DNA from: Polydactylus sextarius
Lineage: Eukaryota; Chordata; Actinopteri; Polynemidae
Direction of reading: 5' to 3'
NCBI GenBank assembly: GCA_016801845.1
Contig: CM028927.1
Span: forward strand, 3,214,001-3,278,000
DNA: 64,000 nt
Shown: one piece after another, positions 12,946-26,161 of the stretch
Position numbering within the stretch: position 1 is the stretch's first letter
Layout of the letters: each line of letters starts with the position of its first letter
Notes under the pieces: model-generated
Databases searched by the model: none
Told to the model about the DNA's origin: nothing
What the model saw: only the letters and a program-made list of their open reading frames with translations
Made by a program: the position numbers and the translations under genes

Positions 12946-13217
12946 CTGGTATTCACTGGGCCAGAAAGTGCTGACAGCGAGCTCCACCTGGTGCCACTGG
13001 TGCCCCTGGGAGCCTGAGATATTCCACACGGCACTGCCCTTGGGGCCACCGTTGACTCGGATGTAGACCTGCAGGTCCCCAGGGCTGTGGCCGTCACGGC
13101 TGTACAGGAAGTAGCTGAACTGGATGCAGTGGGTGTCGTTCTCGCTGAGCGGGAGCAACAGCAGCTGAGCCCGCTGACCCCCGAAGTGCTGCGATGAGTT
13201 GACCATCATGAAGGACC
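12946..13217 (-). CDS. ptpru: PTPRU-like receptor phosphatase, exon 3 (core of MAM domain)
   Basis: A 272-nt exon: two bases completing a Gly codon, then 90 codons from SFMMVNSSQHFGGQ to STFWPSEYQ. The acceptor is CCTCCTTCAG before 13217 and the donor is CAG|GTAAGA at 12946/12945. It carries the third MAM cysteine (SENDTHCIQF) and the segment FSYFLYSRDGHSPG, which is what points to PTPRU rather than PTPRM, PTPRK or PTPRT. Also seen are the WNISG strand and the conserved WHQVELAVSTFWP. Three possible N-glycosylation sequons are present: NSS, NDT and NIS. In the R2B family the MAM domain, with the Ig domain behind it, mediates homophilic cell-cell adhesion. The Met codons at 13209-13204 are internal residues, not a start, because the open frame continues upstream to the splice acceptor. 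GC content is clearly higher than in the flanking introns, as expected for coding sequence. Confidence 0.95.
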
Positions 13218-14059
13218 CTGAAGGAGGAGGATGCGTTAGAGGATTGGACGTTCTCAGCTGTCAGTACAAACATTGCTCATTTTACAATCAGCAAACTCTT
13301 TGAAATGACCTGCGTCCATAAAGAGCCGTTTGAAAATTTTGTTCTTAAAAAAAACCAATTGACCTTGTCTGAAAATCAAGACTTTACTTCAAGACAGCAG
13401 CTTCTACAGCTACATGCTCTACACTTCACACATTGCAGCCATTTCAGCATTTTCAGCTGACAGACAGAACTGAGTGACCTGAAATACAAAAAATAACAAG
13501 CTCCAACTCTCTGGACTTCACCTGTAACACCTCAGCTCAGGATAGACATGTCATGTTAGTTTTCACCCGCTGAAGAACGACTGCTTTCTTTTCATTTTTA
13601 AATCCCGAAAAAGAGCCAAAGCTGACAGGCTCAAGGTTGTTACTCAGAATATCTGTGCGATCCTCTCTGGCTATTTGTCTGTATTTGCTCTGTTTCTCAG
13701 TTTCTCCCTGTCTTCCGCTTCCATCCAGTTTTGCAGCACCATGCGTTCAAAGCTGCAGTGTGCTCGGTGTCAGATCAGAACTTTCATTTTGGACTCAGGT
13801 TCATGGAGTCACTGCCAACTCTTGCACCCCAGCAGACACAGCAGTGATCCCCTGGCCACAGTGGAGAGAACAGGGGAAGGAACGGGGGAGGTTTGCTAGA
13901 ATTAGATGCCTGTGTAAAAATAAATACTGACGCAAAGTATTTGTATGTATTTGACATCAAAACATTAATCTAGGAGCTGGAGGGAAACTGCTACTATCAG
14001 GACCATCCATGATATTTTATTGAAAATGGATATAAAGCAAGTCACTATATATTATACAC

Positions 14060-14060
<1 letters not shown>

Positions 14061-14094
<34 letters not shown>

Positions 14095-14107
14095 TGTGTG
14101 TGTGTGT
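14061..14107. repeat. (TA)n(TG)n compound microsatellite
   Basis: TA units at 14061-14091, then CG and TG units to 14107. Typical of a CA/TG array with a decayed TA side. Confidence 0.95.
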
Positions 14108-14705
14108 CTTTCTGTTAAGCCCTCATGATGCTTTTCATGATGCACTAAATCAACAGTCATTCCTATGACCAAACAGAATGACAATCTACTTATAATTTTG
14201 TACAATCCCAGAAAATAAACCACTCAAATAAACCACTCCTCTCAGACAGGGAGAAGATTAGATGTATTGTTGTATTTGGATTTTTTTTTAAATTTTGTTT
14301 TTACAAAAAAGTCTCATTCTTATCTTCCGACCAATTTCTTTCCAAACAAGGCTGCTCAAGCAATTACACCAAAATATCCAGGGTCTTTCCCACTCCTCAC
14401 CTCCATCTCTGGTATTGACCTTCTATTCCCATTTACTTGTTTACACCATATGTATTATGTATTACCTCCATGTGGATGCTACCATGAATATATTTTGCTT
14501 TGTTCCCTGTCAGTTCAACCCTGTATCTTCATGTTAACCTAAACTTAAACCCATAGAGAATCATAGTTGTGTGTTGAGACGTGGTTGCAGAGCGATGTGC
14601 GCCTCCTTGACAACCTGTTACCATTATAATGATGGTTGAGGAGACACCTCATAAAGAAGCATTAAAACTGTGATTGGTCAGTTGCGATGCTTTCTTTATG
14701 TGTTC

Positions 14706-14748
14706 TTTTATTTTATTTTATTTTATTTTTATTTATTTATTTATTTTT
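14706..14748. repeat. (TTTTA)n / (TTTA)n minisatellite
   Basis: Five TTTTA-type units grade into TTTA units. On the minus strand this reads as a TAAAA-rich tail. Confidence 0.9.
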
Positions 14749-15091
14749 TGGATGTAGGTTTTTTAATGAAAGACATTAAGCAAGTAGAAGAATTAAAAGC
14801 TCAGCAAAACCTCTTTGTAATATTGCATATCAAGTGAATCCATCTCCACTGCACTCCACCTTCTAATCACCATAATATCTGCTCTGTGCTGTACTGTATT
14901 TTTAGTTCTAGTTCTAAATTTGGACATCAGCCCAACATCTATCTAATTTATCAAATGCAAACACAGATAATATGGGGAATATAATTCAACTCAGACAATG
15001 ATATATTTATATAGAGATGTGGTGGAGCAACAATTCCAACCACAGACAGGAAACACTCTGTGAAGACCGTAAGTGTTCATAGTTATATATC

Positions 15092-15117
15092 AAAAAAAAA
15101 AAAAAAAAAAAAAAAAA
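15092..15117. repeat. Poly-A tract (A26)
   Basis: Twenty-six uninterrupted A residues. No retroposon body with target-site duplication recognised upstream. Confidence 0.95.
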
Positions 15118-16318
15118 CTGACTGAGGTGAAATTATCACCAAAAGTTTTTTCATGCAAATTACCCGAGGAGTGAAATGAGTGAAAGATGTAGCAGCTACA
15201 AGAACTAAAGAAAAAACACATGTAGAAAAGAAAAACAGCTGCAGCGTTACAATGCTCAAAAAGGTAAAAAAAAAAATAAATAACTTGAACTGATAATTCA
15301 GAAACTTTACAAGATAACAAAACTCCAAACAACAGCTGAACAGCTGAAAGCCTTGTGACCTGTTTCAAGCTCAAATGAAGACTGAGTCTGAAAGTTTGCT
15401 GAAGTAGTTTCATTTCAAAAAGGAGAAAGGTTTTGAGGATTTAAACGGCCTCCATTCTTTTTAACGAGAATAAAATGGTCATAAAAAGCTGAAGCATTTT
15501 TGGAAAGTAGAAAATTCATCAAAAAAAAAAAAAAACTGAAGGAATCACATAATGTTCTGATTGAGCTGAATATATTTGAAAGGCGTTCCAATGCAGAAGA
15601 GGCGGAATAATAAGCCTCAGAGGAACAGATACAAAACATTTTGCTGTCATGATGCATCACAGTGTCTGGTGCTTCACAAGAACGGAACTGATGGAGACAT
15701 GCTATTCTACTGCAAATTTAGAAAAGGTTTTAAGAGGCTCATTGAAATGATATCTCTTCAAACTTGGCTTTTCTTAACATAGTTTTAAATCAGTTGCTCT
15801 GACCTTCATCCCTGTGGAGCAAGAAAAAAAAATGTTGAAATACTGTTTCACTGAAATTTTCACATAACAGCTGCTGAACAGTGATGAAGATAAACATGCT
15901 GAGACAAAAGGACTGGCACTAAGCTTAAAGTAGCCTTGGGGATCACATCGTTTCCTTCCTATCTCCTAATCTCCCTATAATTATCAGCCCTCTTCTCTGA
16001 TGCTGCCCAACAGGAGGGTGAACGCAAGCTAAGTGCGCATATAACCTTGACATCACAGCGCGATGTGGTGACCATTGCAGGAACTGCCACAGCTCAAAAA
16101 TGGTCCGGGGCCGACCAGCGCAGGCAGACAGACAGACAGACGGGATGTGAGGTTGTATAGTTGCCTCGGTACTGTAGTTGAGCGAGGGTGCAATCAGAGC
16201 CATGCCTCCTGCATTAATCATGCTGACGTGGTTATTAGGCCATAATGGCTACCAAGGGAATGCTTAAACCAGAAAAATGGCTGTAATACTCGCACACTGA
16301 CATGCAGGACACCTATCA

Positions 16319-16355
16319 GCACACACACACTCTTCACTTTCTCTCTCTTGCTCTC

Positions 16356-16402
<47 letters not shown>
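16319..16402. repeat. (CA)n microsatellite, two blocks
   Basis: A short CA block (16319-16330), a CT-rich spacer, then an uninterrupted run of about 22 AC units (16358-16401). Confidence 0.95.
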
Positions 16403-16409
<7 letters not shown>

Positions 16410-17932
16410 TGACACATACACACAGTTTACAGGCCCCAAAATCACACTCGGAGCCAAATCTGTCTGACCTTCCCGAGAGTGAGAGCTGGCTTCTTCTTTC
16501 AGCTCTGCCATCATTCTTCTTCCTTTATCATCTTACTTTCACTGTCTCCTTACTTCTTCTTCCTCTACCTCATTTTTCACCTATTTTTTTTTCTGTCTCC
16601 CAATCCCCTAACTGCAGTAGATGGTCTTCGACGAGTATTAACAGCCTTCAGTTATTCATACACAAAAAACTCATCTGTTCTCTGTTTTCAAGTAAAGGTT
16701 AAAAAAGAAAAAAAAAACAAGCATGGAAGAGAACTATCAGTTAAGGTTTTTCATTACCAGGTGATGTGTGGATTAATTTCATTGAGTATAAAGAACATTC
16801 CTGGAAGTAATCAGTGCCATTATGTTAGATTTTAGAGAATGGTGTATTTTCATACTCTTTAATTTGCTTTTCCTCTGAGTGCAGCTACTTATTTAGTACA
16901 AAGGCAGATGTGTAATGAACTCAATTATGCTACACAAGTGACCATACTAAGTGTATTTTGTATTATCAAGTCACTTTCCATGTCCACGTGATCCATAGTC
17001 GTCTGGCTTAATGTGCAGCCTGCAGAGTGCCCTGCTGCTCGCTCACAATTACACAGGGACTTTTGATTTTCTTCATCAGTGCTTACGTATAAAGAAGCAG
17101 GTCAAAAGCTGGGTCGGGTCCATGAACAGTCTGGACATAAAGAGAATTAAAATGCACATCACAAAGCCTCAATCCTTGGACGCAGTCCATTCACTCCCTC
17201 TGCTTGAGCTTCTCTGGCCCCAAAAGCTCAGATGAGACATCAGACTGCCAGAAATATCCTGTGATAACAAGCAGCTGCTGTCCTTTGAGATCTGCCTGTA
17301 TTCTTGGACGACGCTAATATTTTTCTCTTCTCACCTGCTCACAGGCGAAGCTGCACAGGCAGATTCTGGCATAGCCCCCCCACTGCCACTGTTGATGCTC
17401 TGAAGTGTGAGTTCTTGGGGGATAGTGGGGTGGTGAGTTGGGGTCTATGACGGCTAAATTGCTTTTTATTCAGAGTTGGACCTGCTCATCTTTGGAGGAC
17501 AAGTCTTCAGCTGTCTTTTTGGCAGGACTATGATAAAAACTGGGGCAGAGTGAATATAATATACATTATATTCAAATATTACTACTGAAAGTGTAAATAA
17601 TAAAATCGTAATGATTTTTTTCAAGACAGTGCTGTTACCTCCTCAATATTGTGAGCTTGCTTTAAAACAAAATCCATTCCACTTCCTGTCTGTGATGTCA
17701 TGCTGACATCAGCAGTGGTGCTGCTGCAGAGTTCAGATGCTGATGCATCAGTCTGCTCTAAAACAATCACATCTCTTTGCATCCTGGAAAACTTGTTTTC
17801 AATTGAAGAAGTTCAATTATTTAAATTTCATTAAGTCTATTTTTCATGTCAGACATTTACTATGTAAAGAGAATAAGTGTTCAGGGATGAATGAGAACTT
17901 TAATCTACCCAGAGAACTGGAATAAATTCATT

Positions 17933-18400
17933 CTAGGGCTGCGACTTATGACTCACTATTGTTCAGTTCACTAATTAATCTTTTAGTCATCTGGTCAGCT
18001 GTGAGAAAACAGAGATAAATTTCCTTAGCAACAGGCCACATTAAAAGTCTTTTATTCAACCATCAATCTAAAATCCAGAAATATTCAAATTGATGTAACA
18101 TGAGACCAACAGGAGCTAATTTTTACATATGAGAGCATAGAACACATCAACAATTTAACAATGTTACTGACAATTTCTTTATCCATTCATCAATTTAATC
18201 CTAAAATAATAGAACTTCACAGATATTATTATGCTTCAGAAAGTATTATACAATTTTTGGCCCAATTCCTTATCCAAACCTTTATTAAATATGTATTGTA
18301 TATTTATGTTAATTAAATGTTGGTTGATATTCAAAGAGGTGAAATTGGTGCTAAGTGCTAAAAATCAGAGCCTAAAAGATGAATAGTTTTCCAGCCACAG
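17933..18400. mobile_element. hAT-like non-autonomous element, degenerate (tentative)
   Basis: Begins CTAGGGCTGCGACTTATGAC and continues with CACTAATTAATCTTTTAGTC, TAAAATCCAGAAATATTCAA and later GATGAATAGTTTTCCAGCCA. From memory, this order (TAGGGCTGCAACTAACGATT..., AATTAATC, GTTTGGTC, CAGAAAATATTCA) matches a very common fish hAT-derived repeat that ends in GCAGCYCTA. Here the copy is old and its right border is a guess. Confidence 0.5.
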
Positions 18401-21400
18401 CATCTGAATTTATAGTCAGTGAATCTGTGTCCAGATCATTTTTCACATGAACACATGCTAATGCTCACTGGCTTATGCAGCAGGAGGCTGCCCAGCTGTC
18501 TTAAAGAAGAGAAGCTGCAACACCAGCAGCTGAGGGACACAACGAACACAGAGAACAATAATGAAAGGATCAGATCTTAGCCTGAAACAAGCCTATGTTA
18601 ACACATGTGCTCTACTAACATATGTGTAAACTGATCTTAAACCATGACAAATAAAAAGAAATGTTCATCATATTGGTTTTTTTCAATTGTACAATTGTAT
18701 AGTTTTAATTCAAATATTAAGCCATGTGCCTTGTTGTTCAGTCTCAGATCTTGCATCATACAACTACAGCTACATTCACAGCCACATTAGGCTTGTCCTC
18801 CATTTCCACATTCTCAGTGATGTCAGTAGAACATCAGGTTTTCAGGAATTTTGGTCAAAATGACTTGTGTGTTTTTAATTCTGAAATCTTTTGCATTTCT
18901 CCTACTTATTTAATCAGTTGTTGATATAAAAATACAGACAGATGCTCCTTTAAATCTTAGACTAGCTCAAAAAAAGAGATGCTGTAGGTTCAAAATAAAA
19001 AAAGAATCCCAGCTTCCCATCTCTTTTTTATTTTAGCACAATAGTGTCCTTTGGTATGATTGATGCAGTAATTAGAAACTTGATCAAATTTATGCAGATA
19101 CAACTGGCTCAGATAACCTTACTCCACATCCTCGAGGACAACACACACGTGTTCAGAAACATACAGTATCAACACCACAGACTGGTGTAAGTCAAAAAAA
19201 CATCCAGTGCAGAGAAATTCTCCATAAATCCATAAAAGCTGATAAGGCTCCATCTATTTCTCCCATGACCCTGCCAAGGGCGAGGGAACATGCATTAAGA
19301 GATTAGGGGACGGCCTCAGCTCCCTGAATTCATATCAGAATGTGGGGTGGGAACCTGAGTCATAGGTCTGCCTGCTTTTATCACACTTACACTGAGAAAA
19401 AAAGGAGAGGAGCTGAAAGTGGAAAGGAGAGGCGGGGAAATGGAGCAAAGAAAAGAGGGAGAGATAGCGAGAGCTTTTATCTTTATGTTTGTCTTCGTCA
19501 TTTTTTGTTAGCTTTACTCTGCTGCCATCAATAACGTTTTGTATAACTAAGGCGGTCTATACGATGACAACACCATCTTTCCTTGGAAAAGGCCAAGGAA
19601 AACCTGATGCATTTTAATCAAATTTTTATCTAATGCTGTCTACCACCCACCAATCCACCGCCTCCATCTCCACCTCTGCCTGCCGTGAATAACAGCTACA
19701 GTCTGGTTTCTGGTGATGTTAAATGAGATTGTATGATTGGTGAAAGCCACCTAGACTATTTTCTTCGACCCTCCTCCTCCAGGGCATCTGCAGAAGGTCA
19801 TCCAAGATTTTCAATCTGGACTTTCAGATCTTCATTTGCTTTCTGTCTTTTATTCTTTTTTTCTGATATTGCAACTCAGTGCCACGGTGACCTCAGATGA
19901 TATTGCACATACAAGAGAAGTGAAGTGCGGCGAGCGTAGATGATTGGGGGGACACAGATTGGTCTCGCCGCTCACTTCTCTTTGTATCTCTGGCTGTGGT
20001 GTGTGATCTGCTCGGCTGGCGGGAACTTTGCGGCTGGGGCTTGTTTACTGGAGCCAAAAGCCAATGCAGATTTTGCCATTTACAAAGTGACACACTGCTT
20101 ACACGGTGCAAATGGGAAATCTGCAAACCAACAGCAGCTGGTCATGAATGCAATACTGACAGAGCCTAAACGCCCCACAAACAATACGAGTCTGACTGCA
20201 GCTGACAACTCCAGCTAATGAATTCCCCAGGTGAGATTCAAGAGCCCGGCAGGCAACCTGGAGACCGCTGACAACGACAGAGTCATTACTCTGTTTCTAC
20301 ACCAATGGTTCTGAGATGCGCCGATTAGGAACCACATACTGAGTGAAATGTGCCAACAATGTCGCTCTCATTGACTATGCAAATGCTGCATATGTACTGT
20401 GAATAGAATACCTGATGTTCTCTTTATTCTGTCGCATTACACACCTACATGTTCAAGAGAGGAGCTCATATCTTCTAAAACAAACCCTAATTTCAAAGCT
20501 AGATTCTATTGGTCCCTTCACTGGTACTACATTTACTCACGTTCACAAACATTTCTTCTAATACATCCCACTACTGTAGTAACCTCATGTAATCAAACAC
20601 ATTCAACCTGGTTGGTCTTCTGATGGTGATACTTTCTTCATGTCATGTTTACTCCATAGCTAACATGTAGCTATAGTTCATGGAGACTTTTCTTGTGTCA
20701 GTCCACCAATGGATATTCCAAAATGGAACAGGGAGAGAATCATGTTGATAAAACACTAAAGTGTTAGTATTACAGAAAGGTTCATTTGACAAGCCCCGAA
20801 GTAGATGGGATTTCCAAGCTTTTATTTAACAGAAAATGCTGTTTTATTGCAACTTGGTGACTTGTATTCCATTGCTGTAACCCTGGACAATAGGTCTATA
20901 AATTAACATATTTGACTTCAGTAATTACTGTCTTGAACAAGTTATTCCATAACTGACAAATACAATTCTGAAAGTTGTGTGTTTATGAAAATTCAACCAT
21001 GCAGATTCAATTCATTTCAGTCTCATTCCAACAAATTGATTCATTTCTTTTAAGTTTGTATTTGCCAGCCTCAATTATGGTTCCTTAAACATAATATATT
21101 GATTTAGTAGGACAAGGAACGAGGTAGCAGAAGAATCTGATTGGCTGCCCGAAACTAACAACCATAAGATTTTAGTTGTGTCCAACTTTTCTTATTGACA
21201 GCTTGTTGACCATGCAGCACAGTCTCCCTTGAAGCGGTGCTTAGTAATAAAAGATAAACTCCTTGCTGTTGCTTGCAGCATTGTTTCAGGGAGCCTCAGC
21301 CATGAAATCTAATTCTGATCTTAACCTCAAGCCGATACAATGGTCCTAAGTCAGCGTCCAAGCCAGCAGACACAGATGAGAGTGGATGGAAGTAGGAGGC

Positions 21401-22194
21401 AGGAAACTGGGGAATCTTCTCAGTGGCAGAAATCAATAGCACATTAGCAGCCGCCCAGTGACAATGTGTGGGCTGACTAACCTCCGTTATACCACACTAC
21501 CAGCTCTCCATCCCTCTGCTGCATCTTGATATATACCACCCGCTCTCAGCCTCTTCATCTAACTCCTGTGATCTACTGTTTGTTTCATCTTAGCATCCCG
21601 GAGGCCTTTTGGGGAGCTGGTGTTCTCTGTTCTCTCCATGCCAGTATTCCTCACTCGCTCTGCTCTATTTCTTCCAGGTTTCCCTGGTCATTTAGTAAAC
21701 AGAGCATGTCATTTCCCAGGTCCTGTTCCATCCTTTTGCTCTCTCTTGTTGGACAGGATCAGGGCTCATGCAGGGACATCCTGGACTAACAGGTACAGGA
21801 GCAGGGAGTTCTCCCCTGAGGTACCTCCTCCTCTGAAAGGAATGATGTATAGGGACCTTTAGAAATACATTCATCAGAATGCATGGTGCCTGAAAAGACA
21901 ACGGTCTTTTTTCTTGCTGTGCTATTGTAAAAAGTCCAAAGTTAATATCACAGCGTGTTTCACATGCACATTTATCTCAGAAGACCAAGAGATACAAGAT
22001 AAATCCTAATAATTAACAAGAAAGGAGTAAGAAACTTTTTTGTGGACATGGTTTGATGTTTCCAGAATCATTTGTTTTTATCACACCTTTGTTTAATCTT
22101 GTGAAATACCAATGTGAAGTTTGTAATAAGTGTTGTGAAGCTATAGAATTATATTAAGCTTTATTAGCTATAGAGCAGTTCATGGATGATGGTA

Positions 22195-22550
22195 TAATGG
22201 AGCAAGAGGTTTATAGACAGATTGGTGTGACATCAGTAATACATCAGGTGTAAAGCTCTAAAGGAGTAAAGGCCTTGTGTCAGACTGTCATGGTAAAGTG
22301 GCAGCTGAGCCAGAAGGCGATGCAGTCGATTTGCCAGTCAGGCTTTGTTCCAACCCTCAGCTACGGTCATGAGCTTTGGGTAGTGACCGAAAGAAAGAGA
22401 TGGCGAATACAAGCATTTGAAATGAGTTTCCTCCACAGTGTCTGGCTGAGAGAACCTGCAGTAGATCCTCTGGTCCTCTGCGTTAAAAGGAGCCAACTGA
22501 GGTGGTTCATGAATCTTAAGGATGATGCATGTGTGACTGTGTTAACCATG
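22195..22550 (+). mobile_element. LINE relic: 3' part of reverse transcriptase ORF
   Basis: Plus-strand conceptual protein contains KWQLSQKAMQSICQSGFVPT followed by LSYGHELWVVTERKR, a spaced FEMSFLHSVW, and RSQLRWF. This is the C-terminal tail region of a non-LTR retrotransposon ORF2; a closely similar string (LSQKA.LSIY.S.Y.PTLTYG, then HELWV.TER.RSRIQA.EM) is widespread in fish genomes, as I recall. The DNA upstream from about 22195 (GAGCAAGAGGTTTATAGACA) belongs to the same element but has stops. Broken at both ends, not functional. A second copy lies at 57225-57540. Confidence 0.8.
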
Positions 22551-23820
22551 TAAAAAAAAACTGGGAAAAATAAAATTGAAGTGTAGACTGTTTGCTCAAT
22601 ATTTGTACGGATTACAATAGGAATATATTCTACGAAAGTAAAGTTTCATTTGAATAAGTGAAAGCTAAAGTTACTCTGTGTTGCTATATCAACAATGGAA
22701 GTTATTGTAAAAATACATATATGCAAAACTTTTTAAACTGACTTCACCAGGAGCAAACAGCACTATTATGTTAATTATGTTTCATATTAATTTCAAGGAT
22801 GAATAAGACCAAAGCTGCCTCGCAGGTGAGGTTTCCACTCTATTTTCCAGTTATTTGATTCATTTGATTTTTTGCTTCCACTGTATCAGTAAGAAGGAGG
22901 CAGCAAGTCCACAAACTGAGTCTCTGTGGCTGCTGGTTGGTTATTATGTTGTTTGCTGTCAATATAGCTAAAAGGTTTTAAAGTGATGTAATCCTTTATG
23001 GTTGAAACTCTGTCTCCAACCACCAAACTGTCCATTAATGAGAAAAAAAACCCCACAAAAACTATCAGAGAAAAATGGGATAAATCATCTCAGTGTGTCT
23101 TTTATTTTTGTGTCTTGAAATACCGCAGGATGATTTCTTGATAACGACTAATGGATACGACTGAGGCTCTGGTACTTTAGGGTGAAAAAGAAAACAACAC
23201 ATCCTGCAGAAAAAATACATCTTCCTCAGACAGACATATTATCACTTTCTTGATGACTCCCATTGGTTGCGCCATTGAGCTGAAAATAGAAACGGCTTGA
23301 GCGATTGCACCCTAGCAGCAAGGATCTCTCAGACTTCAAGTCGTTACCGCGGGGTGAAGGAAAGAGGAGATTCAAAATATCCTGTAAGTGTGAGGAAGAT
23401 TACACAACGCAACGTGAGAGCAAGTACTCAGGTGGAGTAACCTGAGGTAAGGGGAGGAAGACATCAATCGATAAAACCAGTTCCTGCAGAAGAGCCGTCC
23501 TGAGTCCTCAGCTTCCGTTCTGCTTGGCAAAGACAAACAAAGCTTTCCATTCCCCAAACCCATCTCCTCTTGAGATAAGCCTGCTTCCTGGCTGTATTTG
23601 CCCTTCACTGATAGGCACCGTGAGAAGTGGGTGGGAAGTTTGAGGCCAATAGCCCTCAGATTTTCATCAGTTGGTGCAGTGCAGAGCTGCAGCATCTGTG
23701 TGGAACAGGAGAAGAGAGGTGTGGGTGGGTGGGTAGGTTGGTGGGGGGTATTGGATGTGGCAGGCTGGATCAAAGCCCACTGCAGGTCCCACTCCCACCT
23801 TCTCTCTTCCACCCACCTCC

Positions 23821-23839
23821 ACACACACACACACACACA
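23821..23839. repeat. (CA)n microsatellite
   Basis: About nine AC units inside a C-rich stretch; open frames on both strands here run through this repeat. Confidence 0.95.
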
Positions 23840-24214
23840 GCGATGCCAATAAGACCCTCACTTTTACTGTCCTACTGTGTGCCAGTGGCGGATGTGGAAA
23901 AGGTAAAGAGCATCTGGAAGAGAAAGGTTACCATCTGGTCCAGATCACCTTCAAGCTGCAAAGACCAGCATTTTTTTTTCCCTCCACCTGTCCCCTCCTT
24001 AGTCCAGAAGGTCTGACCCCAGGAACATACTGTCGGCCGGGGTTAGCATGTGGGCAGCAAAGTGCTGAGACGCCGGATGTGGAAACAACAGGAGTGAGTC
24101 AACAGTTTTGTTTGATGCAGGGTTTTGAGGTCAAGAAAGGTGAAACGGCTGACAGATGTGAGTATGTATCAAATACCAAATCTATTCAAGTTTCAAATTA
24201 TTAAATATTTCCAT

Positions 24215-24265
24215 GTTTCCTGAATTTCCCCCTTGGAGATCAATAAAGGAATCTTGTCTTACAAT
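24215..24265 (+). repeat. Possible retroelement 3' end (tentative)
   Basis: GAATTTCCCCCTTGGAGATC and then AATAAAGGAATCTTG resemble the 3' terminus of common fish LINE or SINE copies, in which TTTCCCC-TTGGGGATCAATAAAG precedes a short tandem tail. Only about 50 bp is recognisable. Confidence 0.4.
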
Positions 24266-24937
24266 CACATTAAATTAACTGCCACAAATACAGTATTACT
24301 ACAGAAGCCCAAAGAGTCCAAAAATTTAGACATGGCTTTGGAAAAGAAAATAAATATTACTGTAATAATTTCATTTAATCTTGATTTTTTTTAAAACAAT
24401 AATTATTGCAGGTACTCATAAAATGAATATATACATTAGTAAACCACTCTGGTAGCTTATTCAGACAATGAACAGCCAATGAATAAAAAATATTATTGGA
24501 CTAGAAGCATTAAAATTGGTGTAATTGGTGAATTTCAGGGTTATATATATTTTGTATGTCTCATTTATTAATATTAGTTTGATCACTTTGGGTCTCTGGT
24601 CATTAAAAGAATAAAATTTACTTTCTTTAGTTGAAACAAGAATTAATTAGTTTTACAATAAGATAATGATCACACCAGAGATCTGGCTGACAATTCATTT
24701 TATCATTACCACTTTAAAGTTAGTTAATTGTTAGATCTCTAATTCCTCATCATCAAGATTCAAATGACAAGATAAATTTATGGATTTAAAAATTTAAAAG
24801 TGGTACCTTCATCTCTTTCTTGGGTTTCAGTCTGGCAGTAGGGGGCACACTAATGCTGGCCTGCAACGTTCACCAAGGCTTCTTAAATAACAATGAACCT
24901 GCATGTGTCCCTAATCTCAAAGCAAAACACACAGCAG

Positions 24938-25086
24938 CCGTTGGATTAAAAGAAAAAGCAGGGTGTTTTAAATTTTAAATGTGCCGTTGGAAGGCGAGCC
25001 GTTAACTCTCAGGGGCCTTTCAAATCCCCTTTGGGACTGAAGCAAAAGAGTAACGGCTTAACGTACCGCACACAACGGCGTAACTG
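24938..25086. promoter_or_regulatory. Cluster of six MYB-type YAACKG motifs (candidate intronic element)
   Basis: CCGTTG at 24938-24943 and 24984-24989, CCGTTA at 24999-25004, TAACGG at 25051-25056, CAACGG at 25073-25078 and TAACTG at 25081-25086. All fit YAACKG in one or the other orientation. The stretch also has a 10-bp inverted pair (TAACTCTCAG at 25003-25012 and CTGAGAGTTA at 25084-25093) and is followed by an ATTGG box near 25120. The motifs are seen; a regulatory role is inference. Confidence 0.35.
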
Positions 25087-26130
25087 AGAGTTATTTAAAA
25101 TCAAGCACGCCGCAACCTGATTGGCTGCAAGGGGACACAGAGGCAGCGAATAGTGTGGCTGCAGGATTCAAATGGTCCAAACAGAAAGCTGCATTACTTT
25201 GAGCTCATTTGCTTTCACATACACACCCCCACACACGAAGTGTTGCTCATTCAAAAGTCATTTCTCTGCCAGACACAATTGAAAGGCATTTGTAATCCCC
25301 GGGATCTTAATTCATATCCTGCGTGGCTGCAGTTTTAATGGTACAGCTTCCAGCAAATAAAGCCTTGGAAATTGAAATCAATAGTAATAAATCAGCATAA
25401 TAAGCATCTCGGTTGAAGTTGGAGGGGAAACGCACGCTGTTCTCAAATCTATCATTTGACATTTATGAGCAGAACTCTTAATCCTTGGATCTGCTAACGG
25501 TGGGAGCAGAGCTATCTGACAGACTACAAATCATGGAAGGAGAGCAGACAAATGTCCATAAAGGGACTGCAAAAGCTGACCCTGCACCCGCAGCAGCCTC
25601 AGGTCTGTAATTACAAGCAAAGCGAGATGAAAAATCCTGATGAAAAGCCTACAGGGAAATATCCACACAAAGTTGTGGCAATTACATTCATTATTTTCCC
25701 CTGCAAAAGAAAAGAGTGTAGCATGTTCAGCACAAGGTCATGCACTCTATTGTGAAACTTGCTCTGACTGACTGAGGCCAAAAAGGACCTTTAGATGATA
25801 ATGCATGATCAGCCAAACAAAAAGAGGCGGAGATGTCCCTAGACAGACTTCTCATCAATTTTATTACAGAGAGCCGGGGCTTGATTTATGGTGACAGAGG
25901 TAGAACAACAAATAAAACACAGAGACACAAGTTTGCAGCCATGCAGGCTGGGTAATTCCCTGTCTCTTCTCCTTTACTGGCTCTCTGAGCAGTGCACTAC
26001 AGATGAACTTAATGCCAACAACCCCCTAGCGTGGACCCAAAAAGGCAGGAGAACAATAGCTGTGGTAGTGGCAGCGGCTGTTATAGTTGTGACAAGGCAG
26101 CAAGTGGCTGGAATTGAGAGGGGGTGGAGA

Positions 26131-26161
26131 GTGTGTGCGTGTGTGCGCGTGTGTGTGTGTG
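26131..26161. repeat. (GT)n microsatellite with CG interruptions
   Basis: GT units with GCGT interruptions; it accounts for the Cys/Val-rich part of the longest chance open frame here. Confidence 0.95.

Noticed and set aside
18684..18697. 14-bp palindrome CAATTGTACAATTG
   Set aside because: Short and AT-rich; expected by chance in a window of this size.
23372..23836. 154-codon open frame on the minus strand (and 149-codon plus-strand frame nearby)
   Set aside because: Overlapping long frames on both strands in a C/G-skewed region with a CA repeat; no domain, low-complexity start. Not a gene.
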